From Fremontodendron californicum (Eukaryota > Streptophyta > Magnoliopsida > Malvales > Malvaceae), in assembly GCA_030761205.1 (NCBI GenBank), contig JAULJL010000002.1, positions 21,555,010 to 21,619,009 on the forward strand: a stretch of 64,000 nt of DNA, in the 5' to 3' direction. Of the stretch, positions 12,690 through 23,790 are shown in pieces; the stretch's first letter is position 1; each line of letters begins with the position of its first letter. The position numbers and the translations under genes are program-made. The notes under the pieces are model-generated. The model worked only from the letters and a program-made list of their open reading frames with translations. It did not search any database and was not told the DNA's origin.

Positions 12690-13456
12690 CAGACATGAAT
12701 TCCAAGAAATGGCTAGAAGCCATGAAATCTGAAATGGATGCCATGGAAGTTAACCAAGTTTGGTCTTTAGTTGATCCACCTCAAGGGATAAAACCCATAG
12801 GGTGTAAATGGGTCTACAAGATAAAGACAGACATGCATGGAAACATACAAATGTATAAGGCCAGATTGGTTGCAAATAGTTATAATCAAGTTGAAGGCAT
12901 TGATTTTGAAGAAACCTTTTCACCAATTGCCATGGTAAAGTCCATTAGCATTATGCTTGCTATTGTTACATACCATGATTATAAGATATGGCAGATGGAT
13001 TTTAAAACTGCATTCGTTAACGGGAATTTGCAAGAGGAAATGTATATGACACAACCTGAAGGTTTTTCATCCAAGGCCACTTCTAATAAGGTATGCAAGC
13101 TGCAAAATTCCATTTATGGACTAAGGCAAGCATCTCGGAGTTGGAACATTAGGTTTGATGAAACAATTTAAGAATTTGGTTTCATTAAGAATCCTGATGA
13201 ACCATGTGTTTACAAGAAGGTAAACGGACTTGCAATTGTTTTCTTGGTGCTATATATCGACGAAATATTGTTCATAGGAAACGATGTACCTATGCTTCAG
13301 ACCACCAAGGTCTGCCTGTCCAAACAGTTCTCCATGAAGGATCTAGGAGAAGTAGCATATATTCTGGGAATTAAGATCTATAGAGATAGATCGAAAAGGC
13401 TACTTGGATTATCCCAATCCGTTTACATAGACAAGGTGCTAAAAGGTTTAGCATGG
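12690..13456 (+). pseudogene. Copia reverse transcriptase domain, disrupted
   Basis: It starts around KKWLEAMKSEMDAM and continues with CKWVYKIK, ARLVA, FEETFSPIAMVKSI, QMDFKTAFVNGNL and LRQASRSW, the classic copia RT order. A TAA at 13,169 interrupts it. The catalytic box reads YIDE at 13,253-13,264 where the family has YVDD, so an essential aspartate is lost. The domain stops abruptly after IDKVLK near 13,450, where a deletion begins. Confidence 0.9.
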
Positions 13457-13850
13457 ATACTTTCTTGGTCTATAGAGGGGCTGAACTCCAAGTTAGGGGT
13501 TATACAGATGCTGACTTCTAATCTGATTAGGATGACAGTAAATCGCAGTGTAATTATATATTTACCTTGAATCTTGGTACAGTCAATTGGAAAGGTTCCA
13601 AACTAGAGATGACTGTAGATTCAACAACCAAAGCCGAGTATATCTCCTCGTTTGAGGCAACGAAGGAGGTTGTTTGGATCAAGAAGTTCATTAAAGAACT
13701 TGCTTGGTTCCGAGCATTGTTGATCCAATACCACTTTACTGTAATAACGATGGAGCCATAGCGCAAGCTAAGGAACGAAGGTCTCGTCGTAGATCCATAC
13801 ATATATTACGGCAGTTTCACCTGATTAGTGTAATCATTGAAAGATGTGAC
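13457..13850 (+). pseudogene. Copia RNase H domain, truncated and shifted
   Basis: After the deletion the frame resumes with a short piece ending in RGYTDADF, then shifts to TVNWKGSK and DSTTKAEYISS (13,567-13,761), and shifts again to a run with LYCNNDGAIAQAK. The usual catalytic Asp of LYCDN is Asn here (13,743-13,745). The DPLTKPL end is not recognisable. Roughly 100 codons linking RT to RNase H are gone compared with the family. Confidence 0.8.
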
Positions 13851-13953
13851 ATTAATATGAAAAATGTTACCCACTAAGGATTTCTGTCCCAGCAGAAACA
13901 TAATCGTCACATGTAAGGACATGGGCTTAAGTACATGGGCAATTGGCTTTAGT

Positions 13954-13966
13954 GCTAGTGGGAGAT
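13954..13966 (+). other. Polypurine tract of the copia element
   Basis: GCTAGTGGGAGAT immediately precedes the LTR start TGTTGGTGTAAG. The equivalent tract in H is GCAAGGAGGAGAT, and in the 59-kb LTR GCAAGTAGGAGAT. Confidence 0.85.
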
Positions 13967-15555
13967 TGTTGGTGTAAGTCCTACAAGCCAATCTAGTTAG
14001 GCTTGTAAAACACTATTTATATATTCATGTATTGTACATTATAGTTTAATAATTATAATTGAGGTATTTCTTTATCCATAAGTATTGTTATAATTGTTAT
14101 AAATCACTTGTGAAGATAAAGCCCATGAGACACAATGGCATTGCAAAGGAATTGTAAGGTGATACAATTATGAGGATCCTTATGCATCAATGCCGTGTTT
14201 CTAAACTATTCCTGGTCATTGTATTGTCAAGACAGGGCATTGACAATGCTAAAAAACTGGCATATGTTAAGCCTTCAAGCACTTGATGCATGCAACTAAT
14301 CTCATAGGTTGAAAGTATTGAGATACTTAGGGATAACATATGGGTGCTTGTTAGTTGAACAAGTTCACTGAACATGACCCGCTATAAGAGTTCCATTTGG
14401 TATTTAACTCAAGTGTCTATGGTAAATACTCTCATGTGTCAATAGTGTAAATAATCCTTTCACTTCTGACACCAGGTCGTCTTGTATGTGAACTGTCATA
14501 CTTAGATTTCATCTTGAACGGGTCTTAATCATGAGGATGCTTATGGTAGGGTGTTATTGGGTATGACATGAAGCATACGAAGATGAATGAGTGGTCCAGA
14601 GAGGATTCATCATCCCAATTGATTAAGGGAACATATCTCACATGTATCTGGCTTATATTAACTTATGGAAGTCCTTGGCCAAGGCAATAATTATGGAGTT
14701 AATATAAAGCTGCAGATCTAATATGGAATGGGTTAAGAGTAGACACTGAACCATGCTTCTTATCCCGGGATATTTGATGAAGGAATAGAATTACACAGAC
14801 ATATTGTACACGAAAGGCTAGTCGAAGCTTGATGACTCTCTTGGCATTTGGGTGGTCATGATGCATTGCTAGATGCCGCTCATGATCTATAAATATAAAA
14901 AGAAAAATTCTTAATTGAATTAATTATATTTATTGTCAACATGTTAAGGGCCTAATGGGTCACACACAAAAGGTGATTAATGAAATTAAAATGAGATTGG
15001 GCCAGATTAAATATTCATTAAGTGTTGTGGGCTTATTGTGAATATTTAATAATATTTATAAGGGCTTTAATGCAGTTAGTTCACGTGTTGGCATACACTA
15101 AACCTACTTATAAATAGGCTAATGTTGTTGCCGCCTCCCCCCTATGAGAATAAGAATCGGCGCCTCTCTCCCCTATTAGTGAGAATCGGCCGAACACCTA
15201 TAGAGATAAGAGAATACGATTTTTTTTTTCTTGAGGCTAATTAAGATAAAGGAGGAAGGTTTGTCACAACCTAGACTACTAGCATCGTCTTGGAAAAACA
15301 TATCTCAACCTTGTGAAGGCTTTCGGATCACTTGTATAGATTACTGTTAGAGGTCAGACAATTGAATGGCTTTGGTTTTTGACAAGCGAGCATTGTGTAC
15401 AAGAACAAGAACATCAAGAATTTGTGATGTGGTTTCGGCAATCTCTATTACAGAGGTACGAGATTTTGATTGTTATTTAATTTCGCTGCGTTGTGTGTTT
15501 AACTGTTAATTAAATTATACATTATCTTTGTTTGAGCATGAGCCGAATCCCAACA
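13967..15555 (+). mobile_element. Copia 3' LTR (1,589 bp)
   Basis: It begins TGTTGGTGTAAG right after the PPT and ends GAATCCCAACA. Sections such as ATGAGGATCCTTATGCATCA and GTTCACTGAACATGACCCGC have counterparts in the H-family LTRs. A TATA box and a G-box lie near 15,100. The 5' LTR is not in the window. Confidence 0.9.
15109..15116 (+). promoter_or_regulatory. TATA box of the copia LTR
   Basis: TATAAATA lies in CTTATAAATAGGC, with a G-box core CACGTG at 15,082-15,087, 27 bp upstream. The spacing fits an LTR promoter. Function is inferred. Confidence 0.5.
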
Positions 15556-15973
15556 AGCGGGTCATGTTCGATGAACTTGTTCAACTAACAAGCACTCATA
15601 TGTTATCCCCAAGTATCTCTATACTTTCAACCTATGAGATCGATTGCATGGATCAAGTGCATGAAGGCTTAACATATGACTGTCTTTGAGCATTGTTAAT
15701 GCCCTGTCTTGATGATACAATGACCAGGAACAGTTTTAGAAACACAACATTGATGCATAAGGATCCTCATAATTGTAACTCCTTACAATTCCTTTGCAAT
15801 GCCATCGTGTTTCATGGGCTTTATCTTCACAAGTGGTTTATAACAATTATAACAAAACTTATGGATAAAGAAATACCTTAATTATAATTAATAAACTATA
15901 ATGTGCAATACATGAATATATAAATAGTGTCTTACAAGCCCAACTAGATTGGCTTGCAAGGCTTACACCAACA
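15556..15973 (-). repeat. Inverted copy of the first 417 bp of the copia LTR
   Basis: It is the reverse complement of 13,967-14,383 with scattered changes. It starts AGCGGGTCATG against CATGACCCGCT, and ends CTTACACCAACA against TGTTGGTGTAAG. It abuts the end of the copia LTR on the left and the truncated H LTR on the right. No PPT complement follows 15,973. The 62-aa frame within it is incidental. Confidence 0.88.
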
Positions 15974-18360
15974 ATGAAGCCTACTTACTTGTGAAGTAAG
16001 ACAACTGATCTCACATCTTGTAGTATGAAGGATACTTGGGAAAACATTTAGGTGCCTGTCTGTTTAACAAGTTCACTGAACTTGGCCCACTGTGAGAACT
16101 CCATTTGTTACGATCACTCAAGTATCTATGGAAAATGTTCTCACGTGCCAATCGTGTAAATTAGTCCTCGGACTTGTGATATCAGGTCATCTTGTATGGA
16201 GAGTGTCATACTTTTATTCCATCTGAACAGGTCCTAATAAGGGATGCTTATGGTTTGGTGATTTTGGGTATGACATGAACCATACGAAGATGGATGAGTG
16301 ATCCAAAGAAATTCACCACTCTAAGTGACATCAGAGACATATCTCATCTGTTATTGGCTTCGGTTAACTTGATAAAGTCTTCGGCCGAAGCATGATGGAT
16401 TTAGGAGAAACTGTTTCTCTAAATTCATAAGGTTAAATATAAGTTGCAAGAACTAATATGGATTGAACATGAGTAGACACTGCATCATGCTCATGGGGTT
16501 TCCCGGATATTTGGTGAAAGGATTGTATTACACTGATAGGCTGGTTGCTGAAAGGTTTCAATGAGGTCACATTGACTTCCCAACATTTGGGTGGTCTTGA
16601 TGGGTTGCTAGATCTCGCTCTTGATCTATGTGTATAAATTAGTCTGATTAATTTATACGTATTGCCAACATGTTGGGAACCTAATGGGTCACACACAAAG
16701 ATAGAATTGTTGGCTTAAGCTTGGGATTTAATTAAGTAATGACTTAATTGAATAAAAGGTTAATTTGGAGGACCTAATTGAATAAGATTCAAATTAGGTA
16801 GGTTAAGACATAATTTGGATTTGGGAAATCCAAATAAAGATGTCTTAATAAGACAATGTGGATAAGCTTGTCTTAAGCAGACCATGTCTTAATTTAGACA
16901 TGTCTTAAGATAAGGTTGTCCTAGCCGAAAATAAGAAGTTGTCCGAAATGAGAAAAAGTTTCTCGTTTTAGAAGAGTCTGATTATGAATCAAATTCTGAC
17001 TTCTCGTATTTCACTAAACCGTACATTGCTTTGATTATGTCTAAGTTCGAGTCTGGCAATAAGAATTAGTTTTTGACTAGGACTCTAACACTTGTTAAGT
17101 GAAAGAGTTTCACTTGAAGAAGGACTCTGTAATCCGAGCTGGTTGAGTTTAGTTAGTACTCTAAGTGTTAATCCGAGCTGGTTGGAGTCAAACTCTTATC
17201 CGTGTGAAATCGAGCAATTAACATAGACTAAATCTAGGATTGGTTCGACCTCGGCTTTAAGAGTTAGAGTTTCGGTTGAAATAGGATGCTTGAGGTTGAA
17301 AGAGTTTCACCTCAACTAGGTTGTTAGATTAAAGTCAAACTCCTATCCAAGCTTTTGTGAAAATGATTGGGTAAAACTAATTCACTAAAAAAAAAAAGAG
17401 TTCTCTTTCAAGTAGGATTTTTAATTAAAAAATAACTCCATCTATTATTCCTAACAAATGGCCGGCTAAGTGATTGATGATTATAAGAATTCTATTTTCT
17501 TTTAACGTTAAAAAGGCAATAGGAATAGGATTCGTTTTAATGATGGCTTTTTACGTTATTAAGAAAAATAATAGGATTTTCTATTAGTGGTTTTTTATGA
17601 CACAAAAAAAAAAATTGAAAGAATTCTTAAAAGGTATGACGGTTTATGTGAGATTGGTTGTTCTTGAAAATCGTGAAAACCTATTTGCATGGATTTGTAA
17701 CGTACATTTTGTGGTGAATTCTTGCTTTGTAATGTACACGGTTTTTGAGAATTAGAATGGCAAGAATACTTCATGGCAATAAAAGTCTTCTTCTGGAGTT
17801 CACGCCTTGAAAGAGGAAAAAGATATTTAGATTAAAATCTTTCTTTTCCAAGTGTGAATCAGCTTATAATCGGCCAAGTCTATTTTTGAGATTACCGAAT
17901 TCTCTCCTCCTTTTTCTTATTGTTTTCTTGGCACCGAAAAGAAGAATCTGTTCTTATTTATTGATTCGACCAAAAGGAAACGTAAGGGAGATAGCCTTTT
18001 GATTGTTGATCGAAAGATCATACTACTAGTACAGTGGAATTTCCGAGACCTTTCGAAGGTGTCAACTGCTGTCTCTGTGGATCACCGTTAGAGGCAACAC
18101 GCTTGAGTTGCTTGTGGCTTCGGAGAGATCGTGAGTAGATCATCGTTGCTGGGTTCGTGTTTGGATCTGCACACTCGTGATTACGATATCTCGAGTAGGT
18201 ATGAAATCTGATCCTATTGGTGTTTTAATGTTTTAAATACCATGTATCGCATGTAAATCATGATCCGAGATCCTACGGACGTCCGTGTGCTTCTATGTTT
18301 ATGCTTCCGCTGTTACGTTTTATATTTTTGTTATACGCATGAGTCCGGATGAAACCCAAA
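15974..18360 (+). mobile_element. 5' LTR of element H, missing its first ~285 bp
   Basis: It matches 55,029-58,017 (the 3' LTR of H), by eye about 95% identical, starting at AAGCCTACTTAC. It ends GAAACCCAAA, where the partner has CCCAACA, and the primer binding site follows. The part equivalent to 54,746-55,030 is absent and an inverted copia LTR fragment sits in its place. It has no MITE: at 17,703-17,711 the single TACATTTTG is the empty site for the insertion in the partner. Confidence 0.88.
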
Positions 18361-19614
18361 AGTGGTATCAGAGACTAGGATCCGCTGATTTCATGTGATT
18401 GTTGCATGTCAATTCTCGATGATAAACATGTCAGATGTTTTGTGTGTCGATTTGGTAGTTTCGGTTTGCTTGGATTTCTTGAAAACTCATTTTTCGTCAA
18501 ATCTGTACATTCTGGTCAGTGGCTGTTTGGTGGCTTGAATCAACTTTTAAAATGTTTAAATATTGTTTAAAAATTGTTTTATGCAATCCGGGTTAAAGCC
18601 ATAACTTGCCTAAGTGAAATCGAGTCGTTTCGGTGTCTAGAACGTCGTTTTTGGTGTCCGTTTTACGGGCTGTTTTTGGGCTATATTAAACGATTTTCTA
18701 AGTTGTTTAGTTCTGGAAATTGTGTTTATATACTGACTTTAAAGTTCTAAAATTGATTTGGGTTTAAATAGTTTAAACAAAATCTTTTACGGGGCCTAAA
18801 ACAATGTTTGTGCAATGCTGAAATTTTCCGAGTTGTTTTGTAGGTCTTCGTGTGCCGAGCATGAGTCTGGAATCGTTCCACATGCTTGCTGGAATTTTAG
18901 GACAGCATATAAGGTGAATACTATTCATCTTTGATGGTTGGTTCGGGCATGGAACAAGGCTGGAACGGTGGCAAACGTTGCTGCACTCGTTGCACCCATA
19001 TTGCAGCGATGCATGAGGCAATAGTTGCCGATTTGCTTGCTGCCATGTGGGCGGGCAGCAGCTCATTTTTGGGGCATCCGACAGCCACCGAATGTGGCAC
19101 ACAGTGGCCTGATCACGGGCATGCAGTGGCCATCCGATGGCCAAATAGGTTGCCTACGCCTAGGATAATAAGTGTTAGAGTCCTACTTTGAGAGGAAACT
19201 AGTTTCCTAGTGGGAGTGTGATTCCTAAAATTTAGGGGAATGAATTTTAGTATGATTAGGTACTTGTGACCTAATGAGAATGTTAATTAAAATGTTTTAA
19301 TTACCGAACTGTAATAGCTAAGTTATTTGATAAATGTCTCAAGCAAGTTGGTGACATTTATGCAAATAGTAAACAAGATCACCAGGTGATATTGGATATG
19401 TGTTTTATATTCATGCTTATTAATAAGATTATGTATGCATGATGATGATTATGGAGTAGACCTTAGTACGACTAGAGAATGTATGGTTAAATTTTTTTTG
19501 TTGGTAGTTTTATAAATAGGGTCTGCGTACTCTGCCTTCTCTTTTTAAATTCTCGGGTTGTAAATTCTCTTCACACCTAACTCCCCTCAAATGTAACTCG
19601 AGGTTTCTTACAAC
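18361..19614 (+). mobile_element. H internal region, left part, non-coding
   Basis: No gag or pol motif is visible in any frame. The 123-aa minus frame (18,773-19,144) resembles nothing I know. The stretch from about 19,165 to 19,614 has a diverged inverted counterpart in 58,455-58,870, showing it belongs to the H family. It contains TATAAATAGGG near 19,511 and may include an older LTR-like segment starting TGTTAGAGTCC near 19,172. J begins at 19,620 after the target duplication. Confidence 0.7.
18363..18373 (+). other. Primer binding site of H (tRNA-iMet type)
   Basis: TGGTATCAGAG lies 2 bp after the LTR end. It is the standard Ty1/copia PBS, complementary to the 3' end of initiator tRNA-Met, and shows that H is a copia-type element and the LTR on its left is a 5' LTR. 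Confidence 0.9.
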
Positions 19615-19619
19615 ATATG
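19615..19619. other. Target site duplication of J, left copy
   Basis: ATATG directly precedes the J 5' LTR. The same ATATG follows the J 3' LTR at 52,733-52,737. Five base pairs is normal for LTR retrotransposons. Confidence 0.85.
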
Positions 19620-20391
19620 TGCTAGGGAGGACCTAGAACCAAGCCCACTGTGGTCCAGCTGTCTCAACCGAACGCGAGATTAGAACATTGAAACAGCTCC
19701 TATACAGCTGTCCTAACAGAAATGGGTTTGGATTGGGTGCAATGCAGCTACATCACCTCTCATGCACCCTTATTCAGATGCTAACACATGGCACGATCAG
19801 GACTGTTCGTCAGCCTATAAATAGGCTACTACTAGCCTACTCCAACAGGTCCCATCATAGACATAAAATTCAGACTAGAGAGAGAAAGTCTCCAACCATA
19901 TTTGTCTCCCTATTTCACTCTACATTTTAAATTTCATATATCCTAAGTGATCCTATGTCCTTATGTGCTAAACACTTGAGGTGAAACTGACTTTAGTGTC
20001 GGAGCGTGCTCCGGAGGTAAACCTCCGGCGCCCTTCTCACGTTGTTACTTCCTTTAGGATATCATCCAACTAGTGGAGATCACTTCGGTCCCGATGTGTC
20101 CCAATGTGCCATGCTCATCTACCCGAAGGTTAATCACATCAGTTCCTATGTGCCTTGTACATTCAGCAAGAGACTAATGACTTCGGTTCCAAACTGCCAC
20201 TCATATATGTTGACCTCGGCCCCTATGTGCCCGATGTCCACCTAAGTGCAACTTACTTTGGCTCAAGTACACCAAACACATCAGTACTCTAGTGTCCACT
20301 AGTGTTCATCCTTAGTCTCTTTCACTATAATGGCCATATCCATTCCAGTAGACTCTCACAGTTACGGACACTGATATTTTTACCCGCAACA
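19620..20391 (+). mobile_element. 5' LTR of J (772 bp)
   Basis: It starts TGCTAGGGAGGACC, aligning with TGTTAAGGAGGACC at 51,940, and ends ACCCGCAACA. It carries TATAAATA at 19,816 inside a palindromic setting. By eye the two LTRs differ at several percent of sites, implying an old insertion. Confidence 0.9.
19816..19823 (+). promoter_or_regulatory. TATA box in the J 5' LTR
   Basis: TATAAATA sits in AGCCTATAAATAGGCT, two 7-bp inverted arms around AA. The identical 16 bp occur in the 3' LTR at 52,133-52,148. Confidence 0.55.
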
Positions 20392-20393
20392 TT

Positions 20394-20411
20394 TGGTGCT
20401 TTCATTGAGAG
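20394..20411 (+). other. Primer binding site of J (tRNA not identified)
   Basis: TGGTGCTTTCATTGAGAG begins 2 bp after the LTR end CGCAACA. The TGG start and position fit a PBS. I cannot name the tRNA from the sequence alone. It differs from both the copia and the Ogre sites in this window. Confidence 0.6.
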
Positions 20412-22194
20412 AGCCAACAAGAAGTATGGCTCCTAAGAGGAGAGTCGCTGCAAGGTTTGGACCTCATCGGACACCCCGAAGTGATCCGCCTCCCATCAGA
20501 GGAAGAGAAGTGGACACCCCTTCTGACTTAAGGCTTTCAGTTCTAAGGACTTACTATAGGACATATGTGTCCACCAATGTATGCCCTCCTTAAAGAAGCA
20601 AAGAGTAAGCAACGACCTCGACCAACTAAGGAACAATGTCTGCAACTTAACAAGAGATAGTGAAGGATCTGGCTTATAGAAATCCCTCAATCACGGAAAA
20701 CACTCTTATTGTAAATGACATGAGAAAGGAGAGCGCGACAGATAAGGCTTGGGAACCTGAAAACACTTCCACCATGGAAACGTCATCAAGTACCTCGCTT
20801 ATCCCCTCTAAGCTCCCCATGTCTAGTAAAGAGGCAAGCCAAGTAGACATGGAAGAAGGACCAACATGCTCGTACCTCTAAGGCTCACATGCCAAGGAGC
20901 TTAAACCAGTGTTCAGAGATTTCCTCACCCACATTATCAAAAAGGACATAATGAGAAAAGAAGTTCGGACTCTTCCACTAAGATGAAGGAGATGAGGGAT
21001 GATGTGCGAAGAGGCAAGTCCTCCTCAAATGCAAGCACAACATCTAACAACTCTCACATCGGAAAACAAAGGGAGTCACTCAAAAATGAAGGACAAAAGG
21101 CAAGAGACTTTAGTTGGACATTAGGTGGCACATCTTTTCTCATGCCCACAAAGGTGCCCTCGCCTAGTAATTCACATAATCACGCTTGAGTCAACTCCAA
21201 GCAATCAGAGCATATCAAACAAGAGAGAGAAAGTTGGCACTTAAAAAGACTCCCTCACCAACATCAAGCAATTAAGAAATGATGTCCGTGGTCTGGCCCA
21301 AGTCATTTGAAAGCTTACTATAAGAAATCCATCGTAAAACTAAAAGCTGGAAGCAAAGAGTGCTCTAACCATATTGAAAAAGGTCGGGGAAGATGTGAAA
21401 CTGATGATACATGGCTGTCCGATTACACTTCAGACACAAAGATATCATCAGACCAATCACTGCTGCCAATGCAACTCTTTTGATGAGCAAAATAAGCGGA
21501 CGCTCAAGGAAGAAGGTGGAAATAGCATCTAAAGCCACAACACACCACAAACCCAAGAGAAAGGTTGAGCGCAAAACGGGACATCGAATAGCTTAAGTTG
21601 AAGTTAAGCGAAGAAACCAAAGCCAACTTCAAACAGAGGCTTGATACGCAAATAAAGCTCGCTGACTTCGGTAGAATGACCAAAAGACATGAGAGCAAGA
21701 TGGGAGCTAGAAAAAGAGCAAACTGATGAGCGCATCACTCTTCAATCTTGGGACACTAAGGAGTTCTCCCTTCACTCAAGAAAGTGACATTGCCATATCA
21801 ATACATCGGACTCACCAAACTTGGATAACAACGAACTGGAGAACTGAAAGCAACGAGCCACCACGCCAATCTAAAATTAAAATTAAGACAAGTCAGATCA
21901 ACTAGTGGCACATCACTACGGGATGCACATCCGAAACCATTATAGAAGAAAAACTTACTAAGTGTTGCTGAAAAGCATCACAAATGGCCACTAAGAGCAC
22001 GCTAAAGGTAGCAACAATCTGTCAAGGATAAGTGAAAGATGATAACATCGATTTTGGACCAAGTAAGAAGAATGGAGAAAATCCACAACATCTCCACGTG
22101 CTCTTGTCCGAAAAACACATGGAATGCAAAGTTAAAAGCATGAGAAAGACACCACGAACATGGGTTGAGAATGAAAAGACAACAAATAAGCTTC

Positions 22195-22394
22195 CAAAGC
22201 ACACTCCAAGTGATCAAGTCAAATTTCCAAGGTGCTTCCTAAGTGCCCCTAAGTGATCCCAAGTGATCTCCAAGTGATCAAGTCAAATTTCCATTGTGCA
22301 TCCTAAGTGCGCCTATGTGATTCCAAGTGTTCTCCAAGTGATCAAGTCGAATTTCCAAGGTGCATCCTAAGTTCCCCTAAGTGATCCCAAGTGA
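22195..22394. repeat. CAAGTGATC-type tandem repeat of J
   Basis: CCCCTAAGTGATCCCAAGTG and CAAGTGATCAAGTC recur with TTTCCAAGGTGCATCCTAAG. It is related to the 75-bp repeats at 32,780 and 47,730. The Ogre C breakpoint lies inside this array. Confidence 0.75.
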
Positions 22395-23307
22395 TATTCC
22401 GAAATATGTTGATCCATTGTCCCTCAGTCCTATTTTCAAGCCAATCTCTCTTAAGAAATTCACCAATTGGTGCAAAAGACTTCCAATACGAGCGAAGAGG
22501 GAAATTCTCTTGTTTACAAAAATGGCTCTGAACCCATATGTAAAGGAGCTGTATACAACCTATATAACACCCTTTTCCTTCTCGTCTACAGAAATTCAAC
22601 GATCGGATTATTTCTGCTATAATTGCTGGGGCTGGGTTTATCCTCTGCTCAAGCCTCTCAAAAACATCAAATATCGCCACATCCACATACCCTAATGGCT
22701 TTGGGAAGATAACTAAACCATAGATAGCCAAAGCGAAAATATTCCTAACTGTCTCCTTACTTGAATGGCTATGGATTAAGGTCCATAAAATATCCCATGA
22801 TATATAGTAGCTTACCCCTTTTCGGACAACATGGCTTTCGACCCAAATTCTTTCCACTCCCAAAATTTTAGACACATTTTTCTTGAAACCCGGTGTCTTT
22901 GTATTTTTCAAATAAATATGGTCGGGAATAACGTTCTCAATATGTAGCAAGGTCGAATATTCCTCTATGGTTGGAGTTATATCCTCTCGGTTGAAGGTAA
23001 AACACTGATAAATGGGATTCCAGAATTACACCATAGCCCGAATCACCTCACCACTGACCTTAACCTGAACTAACAGTGCTGTGTCCCCATAAGTCTGAGT
23101 GAAGACTTCTTTTTTTGATATGTTCCATTGATTCCATATATCCATCAATTCTCGGAGATCATTTTTCCTGATAGTAAGATCAACCTCCGCTGGCAATGCT
23201 GACACATATCCCATTTTTAAACAATCCCCATTATCCTGTTGACCTTTCTCGGACTGTTTCCTAACCTCTAAATACTTCTCGACTACTGAGACATTCTGAC
23301 CCTCCAT
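22395..23307 (-). pseudogene. Ogre ORF1 (plant DUF7745-like), truncated
   Basis: The ATG at 23,307 opens MEGQNVSVVEKYL. One in-frame TAA at 23,026-23,028 splits a continuous reading of about 300 codons. The second half carries GLVIFPKPLGYVD, NPAPAIIAEIIRSLNFC and GCIQLLYIWVQSHF, which I recognise as the extra protein encoded ahead of gag in Tat/Ogre elements (domain of unknown function, related to plant mobile domains). Its job in the element is unknown. The reading breaks at 22,394 and continues into J repeat for 16 foreign residues up to 22,342, a chance fusion. Confidence 0.75.
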
Positions 23308-23790
23308 GGAAGCCCTTTTGGTTGAATATTATCCCGAGACCAATAACCTTCCATGTGCAAAATATGATAACAAGAATGCAAAAAAAAAAAAAAAAACAAA
23401 AAGAAAATGAATTAGTAACGGGAATAAATTCGAATAATACAAAAAAACATATAATTCAAAACAATAATTATCCCTGAGGATGCCAACAAAATTTCGGCAT
23501 TATAACACCCCTGGGACTAAATACCAACACTTATTACGGGCAATGTGATGTACATTCAACATTGTCCGATTTTCAAAAATAAACTTATTCATCATTGTCC
23601 AATTTTCAAATATTCTTCCATGTGTTCTTAACTTCGGGATATCTAATTGGAAATCCGGCATGGCTTCGCCTAGGTTTACTATATGAAGGTGAATTAGTTC
23701 TAAAAGCCTCGAATTGTTCCTCACTATCGCCGGTGAAGGTTAGTAAGGGACCTCGATAAAAGCGAGTTCAATTCGTTAGAGTCTATTTCC

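Larger units (their letters stand above)
11287..13966 (+). pseudogene. Ty1/copia polyprotein remnant (protease to RNase H)
   Basis: The frames read as a copia polyprotein. First comes the end of protease (NGAKVAALAVGTY, NIISVSYL). Then come the pre-integrase HCRLGH and CCLHGKM motifs, and integrase with HSDVCG, RSDRGGEY and GVSERRN supplying D, D and E. Reverse transcriptase and RNase H follow. Gag and early protease are missing because Ogre B's LTR replaces them at 11,286. Damage includes stops at 11,604, 12,047 and 13,169, a frameshift near 11,885, further shifts after 13,480, and a deletion between RT and RNase H near 13,457. The longest open piece is 363 codons (12,080-13,171). No active enzyme could be made. 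Confidence 0.93.
20392..22394 (+). mobile_element. J internal region, left part
   Basis: Short open frames (20,393-20,593 with a basic, proline-rich start; 20,660-20,881; 20,983-21,189) are broken by stops and show no known domain. They could be a worn-out gag-like leader, but nothing supports that beyond position. The end (22,195-22,394) is a CAAGTGATC-type repeat. The region breaks off where Ogre C begins. Confidence 0.65.

Noticed and set aside
12080..13171. 363-aa frame as an intact gene
   Set aside because: It is the middle of a copia polyprotein (late integrase to mid RT), cut by stops on both sides.
18773..19191. Opposed 123-aa and 86-aa frames in the H interior
   Set aside because: A locally GC-richer stretch with open frames on both strands and no known domain. 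The corresponding part of K is diverged and not open.
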